Assembly: GCA_029264995.1 (NCBI GenBank)
Contig: JAJUKC010000022.1
Span: 1 to 35,797, forward strand
DNA length: 35,797 nt
From: Marinobacter sp.
GTDB taxonomy: Bacteria > Pseudomonadota > Gammaproteobacteria > Pseudomonadales > Oleiphilaceae
Direction of reading: 5' to 3'
Of the stretch, positions 31,584 to 35,797 are shown piece by piece. Under the pieces are notes generated by a model. It did no database searches. It worked only from the letters and a program-made list of their open reading frames with translations, and had not been told where the DNA came from. A program made the position numbers and the translations under genes. Each line of letters begins with the position of its first letter. Position 1 is the stretch's first letter.

Positions 31584-32177
31584 ATGGACGCCTTTAGCCA
31601 ACCCGTTGCGATTGTCTTGCTTTGCGCCGGTGCTTACCTGGCGGGTTCCGTGCTGTTCGCGATACCGGTGTGCCGCCTTTGGAATCTGCCGGATCCCCGC
31701 GCTTTGGGTTCCGGCAACCCCGGCGCCACCAATGTGTATCGGGCGGGCGGCTGGCAACCTGCGCTGGCAACCCTGGTGCTGGATGCATTCAAGGGCTGGC
31801 TTCCCGTCTGGCTCGGCCATACCCTTGGCATGTCCATCCTGGTGCAGGCCATGATTGCCCTGTGCGCGGTGACCGGGCACATGATCCCGGCATTCTATCG
31901 GTTCAAGGGCGGCAAGGGTGTTGCCACGGCCCTCGGGGCGGGGTTGGCACTGGCGCCGCTCACCACCGCCATCATGGCAGGCTTGTGGCTGGGAGTAATG
32001 TGGCGCTGGCGCATTTCAGCCGCGGCCTCTCTGGTGGCTATCACCAGCGGCCCGGTCATCAGCGCCCTGCTGGAACCGGAAACCCTGCCCCTGTTCGGGC
32101 TGCTGACCCTGCTGATTGTGGTGCGTCACCGTAACAACCTGATTCGCCTGGCCCAGGGGCGGGAAACCGGGCTCTAG
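31584..32177 (+). CDS. plsY: acyl-phosphate:glycerol-3-phosphate acyltransferase
   Basis: PlsY acylates glycerol-3-phosphate using acyl-phosphate, the first membrane step of phospholipid synthesis. The 197-residue protein is very hydrophobic, with about five transmembrane helices. All three family motifs are visible: LGSGNPGATNVYR, GHMIPAFYRFKGGKGVAT and the C-terminal VVRHRNNLIRL. The ribosome site before the ATG is weak. It converges with tsaD with a 12-base gap. In Pseudomonas plsY also sits between folB and tsaD. Confidence 0.97.
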   Translation: MDAFSQPVAIVLLCAGAYLAGSVLFAIPVCRLWNLPDPRALGSGNPGATNVYRAGGWQPALATLVLDAFKGWLPVWLGHTLGMSILVQAMIALCAVTGHMIPAFYRFKGGKGVATALGAGLALAPLTTAIMAGLWLGVMWRWRISAAASLVAITSGPVISALLEPETLPLFGLLTLLIVVRHRNNLIRLAQGRETGL

Positions 32178-32189
32178 CGCCTGATCAGG

Positions 32190-33245
32190 CTAGTCCACGA
32201 GGCCGTTCTGACGCGGTTCCGCCACTGGCGGCAAAGTGTTCATAGGCCACCGGGGGACCGCCACAATCCGCTCGCCATCCTGCTGGCCAGCCTTAAGCCG
32301 CTGGGCGCCAGCATAGGCAATCATGGCACCGTTGTCGGTGCAGAACTCCGGACGAGCGTAGAACACCGAACCACGCAGCTTTTCTGCCATGGCCTCCAGT
32401 GCCGCCCGCAATCGCTTGTTGGCACTGACCCCGCCGGCAATGACCAGCCGCTTACACCCGGTTTGCTCCAGGGCTCTGCGACATTTGATGACCAGGGTAT
32501 CGACTACCGCAGCTTCGAAAGCCAGAGCAATGTCCGCTTTTACCTGCTCATCCAGCGTGCCTTTATCTTTAGCGTCGTTAACGGTATTCAGGGTATAGGT
32601 TTTCAGACCACTGAAGGAAAAATCCAGGCCGGGACGATCGGTCATCGGTCGGGGAAAACGGTACTGCCCCTCGCGGCCCTTTTCCGCAAGGGCAGCTACC
32701 CGGGGGCCACCCGGATAATCCAGGCCCAGCATTTTCGCAGTTTTATCGAACGCCTCGCCGGCGGCATCATCCACCGATTCACCCAGCATCTGGTACTCAC
32801 CAATGCCATCCACCCGCACTAACTGGGTATGGCCACCGGACACCAGCAGCGCGACAAACGGAAACGCCGGCGGATTATCCTCCAGCATGGGCGCCAGCAG
32901 GTGACCTTCCATGTGATGCACGCCTAACACCGGAACCCCCAGCGCATAGCCCAATGCATGCGCCACCGAGCCGCCCACCATCAGGGCACCCACCAACCCC
33001 GGCCCGGCGGTATAGGCGATACCTTCGATATCAGAACGGGCTTTGCCGGCCTGAGCCAGCACCTCATCACACAATGGGAGCAGCTTGCGCACATGATCCC
33101 GGGAAGCCAGCTCCGGCACCACGCCACCATAATCGGCGTGCATACCGATTTGACTGTAAAGGGCATGGGCCAGCAGCCCCTGCTGATCATCGAACAGGGC
33201 TACACCGGTCTCATCGCACGAGGTTTCAATACCTAGAATCAGCAT
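32190..33245 (-). CDS. tsaD: tRNA threonylcarbamoyladenosine synthase subunit TsaD
   Basis: TsaD transfers the threonylcarbamoyl group to A37 of ANN-decoding tRNAs, with TsaB and TsaE. The 351-residue product has the ASKHA-type N-terminus [11 protein letters not shown] and the metal-binding HMEGH (H111, H115), followed by SGGHTQLV and the late [11 protein letters not shown] use the ATG at 33245, which matches the family N-terminus; the frame continues upstream without homology. The rpsU promoter lies within that upstream stretch on the opposite strand. Confidence 0.97.
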   Translation of the reverse strand: MLILGIETSCDETGVALFDDQQGLLAHALYSQIGMHADYGGVVPELASRDHVRKLLPLCDEVLAQAGKARSDIEGIAYTAGPGLVGALMVGGSVAHALGYALGVPVLGVHHMEGHLLAPMLEDNPPAFPFVALLVSGGHTQLVRVDGIGEYQMLGESVDDAAGEAFDKTAKMLGLDYPGGPRVAALAEKGREGQYRFPRPMTDRPGLDFSFSGLKTYTLNTVNDAKDKGTLDEQVKADIALAFEAAVVDTLVIKCRRALEQTGCKRLVIAGGVSANKRLRAALEAMAEKLRGSVFYARPEFCTDNGAMIAYAGAQRLKAGQQDGERIVAVPRWPMNTLPPVAEPRQNGLVD

Positions 33246-33333
33246 AATGGGCACTACATCCAAGGGGTGTCGGGTACGTTGGCGGCATTTTAGCAGAAAC
33301 CCGAAAGCTTCCGGCAGTTTCGTTGAACAGTGA

Positions 33334-33362
33334 TTGACCTTGGCCAGCCCAGCGGCTATCAT
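33334..33362 (+). promoter_or_regulatory. rpsU operon promoter
   Basis: TTGACC (33334-33339), a 17-base spacer and TATCAT (33357-33362), about 115 bases before rpsU. This is the best sigma70 match in the tsaD/rpsU gap and the likely main promoter of rpsU-dnaG. Confidence 0.65.
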
Positions 33363-33478
33363 TGCCGCCCTAAATTAGCACTGGTCGAGTTTTAGCCAAT
33401 CTGACCAGGGATCGAGCCCGTACGGCACTGGCCGACGGAACAAATTGAAACCGAATCTATCAGGTAGGTGATTTTCGA

Positions 33479-33694
33479 ATGCCAGCTGTTAAAGTGAAAG
33501 AGAATGAGCCGTTTGACGTAGCACTGCGTCGCTTCAAGCGTTCCTGCGAGAAGGCCGGTGTACTGTCTGAAGTACGTCGTCGTGAGCACTACGAGAAGCC
33601 GACCGCTGTTCGTAAGCGTAAAGCAGCTGCTGCCGTTAAGCGTCATCTCAAGAAGCTTCAGCGGGAACAGCGTAAGTTCGAGCGTCTGTACTGA
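33479..33694 (+). CDS. rpsU: 30S ribosomal protein S21
   Basis: S21 is the small, very basic protein of the 30S subunit needed for initiation on most messages. The 71-residue product ([20 protein letters not shown] at the start, then strings of Arg and Lys) matches the full family length. A strong ribosome site (AGGTAGGTGA) precedes the ATG. It is the first gene of the macromolecular-synthesis operon rpsU-dnaG-rpoD, and an intrinsic terminator lies between it and dnaG. Confidence 0.98.
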   Translation: MPAVKVKENEPFDVALRRFKRSCEKAGVLSEVRRREHYEKPTAVRKRKAAAAVKRHLKKLQREQRKFERLY

Positions 33695-33760
33695 GTTCAG
33701 GCGCGCATCGACTGCACAACTGATTGCCGGAACGGCGTTTCGCCCCACCCGGCAAGCTGA

Positions 33761-33795
33761 AAATGCCGCCGAGGCCTGGCTTCGGCGGCATTTTT
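33761..33795 (+). terminator. intrinsic terminator between rpsU and dnaG
   Basis: TGCCGCCGA (33764-33772) pairs with TCGGCGGCA (33782-33790), extended by A-T pairs from AAA into the run of five T at 33791-33795. It lets most transcripts stop after rpsU, with partial read-through into dnaG, as in the E. coli operon. Confidence 0.85.
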
Positions 33796-33848
33796 GGCTA
33801 TGGCGAAAATGCCTTCGCACCCGGTACCCCGGCTGAAGTGGAGCCATC

Positions 33849-35600
33849 ATGAGCGGACTGATCCCTCAACGCTTTGTTGAAGACCTACTGGATCGCATCG
33901 ATCTGGCGGAACTGGTCGGTTCGCGCATCACGCTGAAAAAAGCCGGAGCCAACTACAAGGCCTGCTGCCCATTTCACGACGAGAAGACGCCATCATTTAA
34001 CGTTCGACCGGACAAGGGCTTCTATCACTGCTTTGGCTGTGGCGCCCATGGCGACGCCATCAGCTTTGTTCGCGAATTTGAGGGCCTGGGTTTTACCGAA
34101 GCGGTAGAAGAACTGGCCAAGCGTGCCGGGCTGGAAGTGCCGTACGACCGAGCGGCCAAACAGGAAATGCAACAGGCGCGAACACTGACCGATGCCCTGG
34201 AGTTTGCCAACCGGTTCTATCACTCAGCACTGACCAGTCAGCAAGGCGGTTATGCCCGGGACTACCTGAAGCAGCGGGGACTGGATGAAAACATTATCCA
34301 GCAGTATCAGATTGGGTTTGCACCGGGCACCGGCACGGCACTTTACGACGCCGCCCCGAAGGATCTTAAAGCACCACTGATTGAGACCCGCACGGTGTCG
34401 GACCAGTACGGCCGCCCCAGGGATCTGTTCCGCAACCGGGTTATGTTTCCCATCCGGAACACTCGAGGCAAAACCATCGCCTTCGGCGGGCGCACGCTGG
34501 GCGACGACAAGGCCAAGTACATTAACTCGCCGGAATCGGACGTTTTCCACAAGAGCCGGGAAATCTACGGCCTGTTCGAGGCCCGGCAAGCCATTCGACA
34601 ACTGGACAAGTTGCTGGTGGTCGAAGGCTATATGGATGTGATTGCGCTGGCCCAGCACGGCATCCATTACGCGGTGGCGACTCTGGGGACGGCCACCAAC
34701 CAGGACAGCCTGACCGCACTGCTTCGGCACGTTCGGCATATCGTGTTCTGTTTTGACGGCGACCAGGCAGGTTTTCGGGCAGCGGACAGGGCCATGGAGA
34801 ACGCCCTGGAACTGATGGCAGACGGGCTCCACCTGCAGTTCCTCATGCTGCCAGAAGGCGAAGACCCGGACACACTGGTACGCAAAGAAGGGCCGGACGC
34901 ATTTCAGAAGCGTATTGAGGGCGCCACACCCTTCTCACGCTATCTGTTTGATCGCCAGAGCCAGGGCCTTGATCTGCAGTTGCCCGAACACCGAGGCGAA
35001 CTTCGGGCACGGGTTGAGCCCTTGCTGAACAAGATGCCCCGCAGCACGTTGCGGGACGCCATGTGGCACGAAATGCTGCGCCTTTGCGGCGGCCGCAACC
35101 AGTGGCAGAACCGCCAGCAGGGCCAGAATTACAAGGCACGGGGCTGGCGCAACGAAGGCCAGAACCGGCCGGCAGAAGAGCGGATAGACGTAAAGCTCAG
35201 CAAAGACAGCACCTTGTGCCTGGCCCTGCTGGAGGCGCCGGAACTGGCAACCGAAGTGAAAGCTCTGGCAGACAGCACCCGGCAGCTTGAACGCGCGGGG
35301 CGTTTTGCCCGCTGGTTACTGGAAGAAAAAATTCAGACCCGCAAGACACTTGTCGCGGGGCTGGCCACGAACAAACAGGCCAGGGACAGGTTTTACAACC
35401 TGTTTGATGAACTGGAGCATATACCGGCCCGGGAAAGCACACTGGCGGCTGCCAGAGAGCTGTTAAGCCCGAATGAAGAGGCCGCGCGCCAGCAGAGGCT
35501 GGCAACACTGCTCCGGAACCTGGCACAGCTTTCCCCGGAAGAACGGGAGGAGCTGCGAACGCTCAGCGCCGGTACGTTAAATCCGAAGGCTGAAAGCTGA
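33849..35600 (+). CDS. dnaG: DNA primase
   Basis: DnaG makes RNA primers at the replication fork. The 583-residue product has the N-terminal zinc site C40, H43, C61, C64 (CCPFHDEKTPSF and CFGCGAHGDA), the RNA polymerase core with the TOPRIM Glu in VVEGYMDVIAL and FDGDQAGFRAA, a Gln/Asn/Arg-rich linker (about residues 415-440), and a C-terminal helical domain for DnaB contact. The ATG is 154 bases after rpsU and beyond the intrinsic terminator. rpoD starts 118 bases later. Confidence 0.98.
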   Translation: MSGLIPQRFVEDLLDRIDLAELVGSRITLKKAGANYKACCPFHDEKTPSFNVRPDKGFYHCFGCGAHGDAISFVREFEGLGFTEAVEELAKRAGLEVPYDRAAKQEMQQARTLTDALEFANRFYHSALTSQQGGYARDYLKQRGLDENIIQQYQIGFAPGTGTALYDAAPKDLKAPLIETRTVSDQYGRPRDLFRNRVMFPIRNTRGKTIAFGGRTLGDDKAKYINSPESDVFHKSREIYGLFEARQAIRQLDKLLVVEGYMDVIALAQHGIHYAVATLGTATNQDSLTALLRHVRHIVFCFDGDQAGFRAADRAMENALELMADGLHLQFLMLPEGEDPDTLVRKEGPDAFQKRIEGATPFSRYLFDRQSQGLDLQLPEHRGELRARVEPLLNKMPRSTLRDAMWHEMLRLCGGRNQWQNRQQGQNYKARGWRNEGQNRPAEERIDVKLSKDSTLCLALLEAPELATEVKALADSTRQLERAGRFARWLLEEKIQTRKTLVAGLATNKQARDRFYNLFDELEHIPARESTLAAARELLSPNEEAARQQRLATLLRNLAQLSPEEREELRTLSAGTLNPKAES

Positions 35601-35642
35601 GCACTTGAAACCTGTTGCCCTGATCACCATCTAACCATTCGG

Positions 35643-35671
35643 TGGCAGCGCAACCGAGCGACAGCTATAAT
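35643..35671 (+). promoter_or_regulatory. probable rpoD promoter
   Basis: A perfect TATAAT (35666-35671) with a weak -35 (TGGCAG at 35643-35648, 17-base spacer), about 47 bases before the rpoD ATG, in the dnaG/rpoD gap. It would let rpoD be expressed independently of rpsU-dnaG. Confidence 0.55.
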
Positions 35672-35718
35672 GGCTGTTTAACTTTTTTCCTTTTTAAAAG
35701 CGAGTTCACAGGGTGTCT

Positions 35719-35797
35719 ATGTCAGGCAATTCGCAGAAATCACGTTTGAAAGACCTCATCGCACGAGGCAAGGAACAAGGTTACCTGACTTACGCCG
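35719..35797 (+). CDS. rpoD: RNA polymerase sigma70 factor, 5' end only
   Basis: Only the first 26 codons are inside the window; the gene runs off the right edge. The visible N-terminus (MSGNSQKSRLKDLIARGKEQ, then GYLTYA) matches region 1.1 of the housekeeping sigma factor of Pseudomonas-type bacteria. The position after rpsU and dnaG confirms it. Confidence 0.95.
   Translation, partial: MSGNSQKSRLKDLIARGKEQGYLTYA

Overview
The window is an ordinary, densely packed piece of gammaproteobacterial chromosome. Protein sequences and gene order point to a Marinobacter-like organism close to the Pseudomonadales. Several blocks match Pseudomonas order: rrn / tyrS / M23 peptidase / anmK / erpA / bactofilin / argC, thiD-thiE-hemL, mrcB-lpoP, dksA-gluQ-cbrX-cbrA-cbrB-crcZ-pcnB-folK-panB-panC-pgi, and folK2-folB / plsY / tsaD / rpsU-dnaG-rpoD. 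The DNA is moderately GC-rich. I see no insertion sequence, prophage, CRISPR array or tRNA gene. The genus is an inference from recall, not from a search.

Layout. 1-467 is the promoter and leader region of an rRNA operon whose 16S gene lies just off the left edge on the minus strand; it has three near-identical sigma70 promoters and a boxA. Then come tyrS (minus), an M23 peptidase and anmK (plus), and a minus-strand group argC, DUF6776-like, bactofilin and erpA, with an IscR-type box in front of erpA. A plus-strand group follows: ClC channel, hemJ, thiD, thiE, hemL. Next are mrcB-lpoP (minus), an APH/P-loop kinase fusion, a pentapeptide-repeat and Rieske gene pair, and sfsA (minus). From dksA the plus strand runs through gluQ, cbrX, cbrA and cbrB, a 710-base gap holding a CrcZ-type small RNA, then pcnB, folK, panB, panC and pgi. 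The right end has folK2-folB (minus), plsY (plus), tsaD (minus), and the macromolecular-synthesis operon rpsU-dnaG-rpoD, with rpoD cut by the window edge.

How the parts work together. The most interesting unit is the carbon-catabolite circuit. The CbrA sensor (with its small membrane partner CbrX) and the sigma54 activator CbrB sit directly before a non-coding stretch with repeated GTAACA boxes, a -24/-12 promoter, four A-rich CA clusters and a strong intrinsic terminator. This is the full architecture of a CrcZ decoy RNA that titrates Hfq/Crc. Other points worth attention are a probable ATC start codon in thiD, a near-consensus IscR box over the erpA promoter, a large stem-loop in the tyrS leader, a possibly leaderless mrcB, and active-site substitutions in the ClC protein and Pgi.
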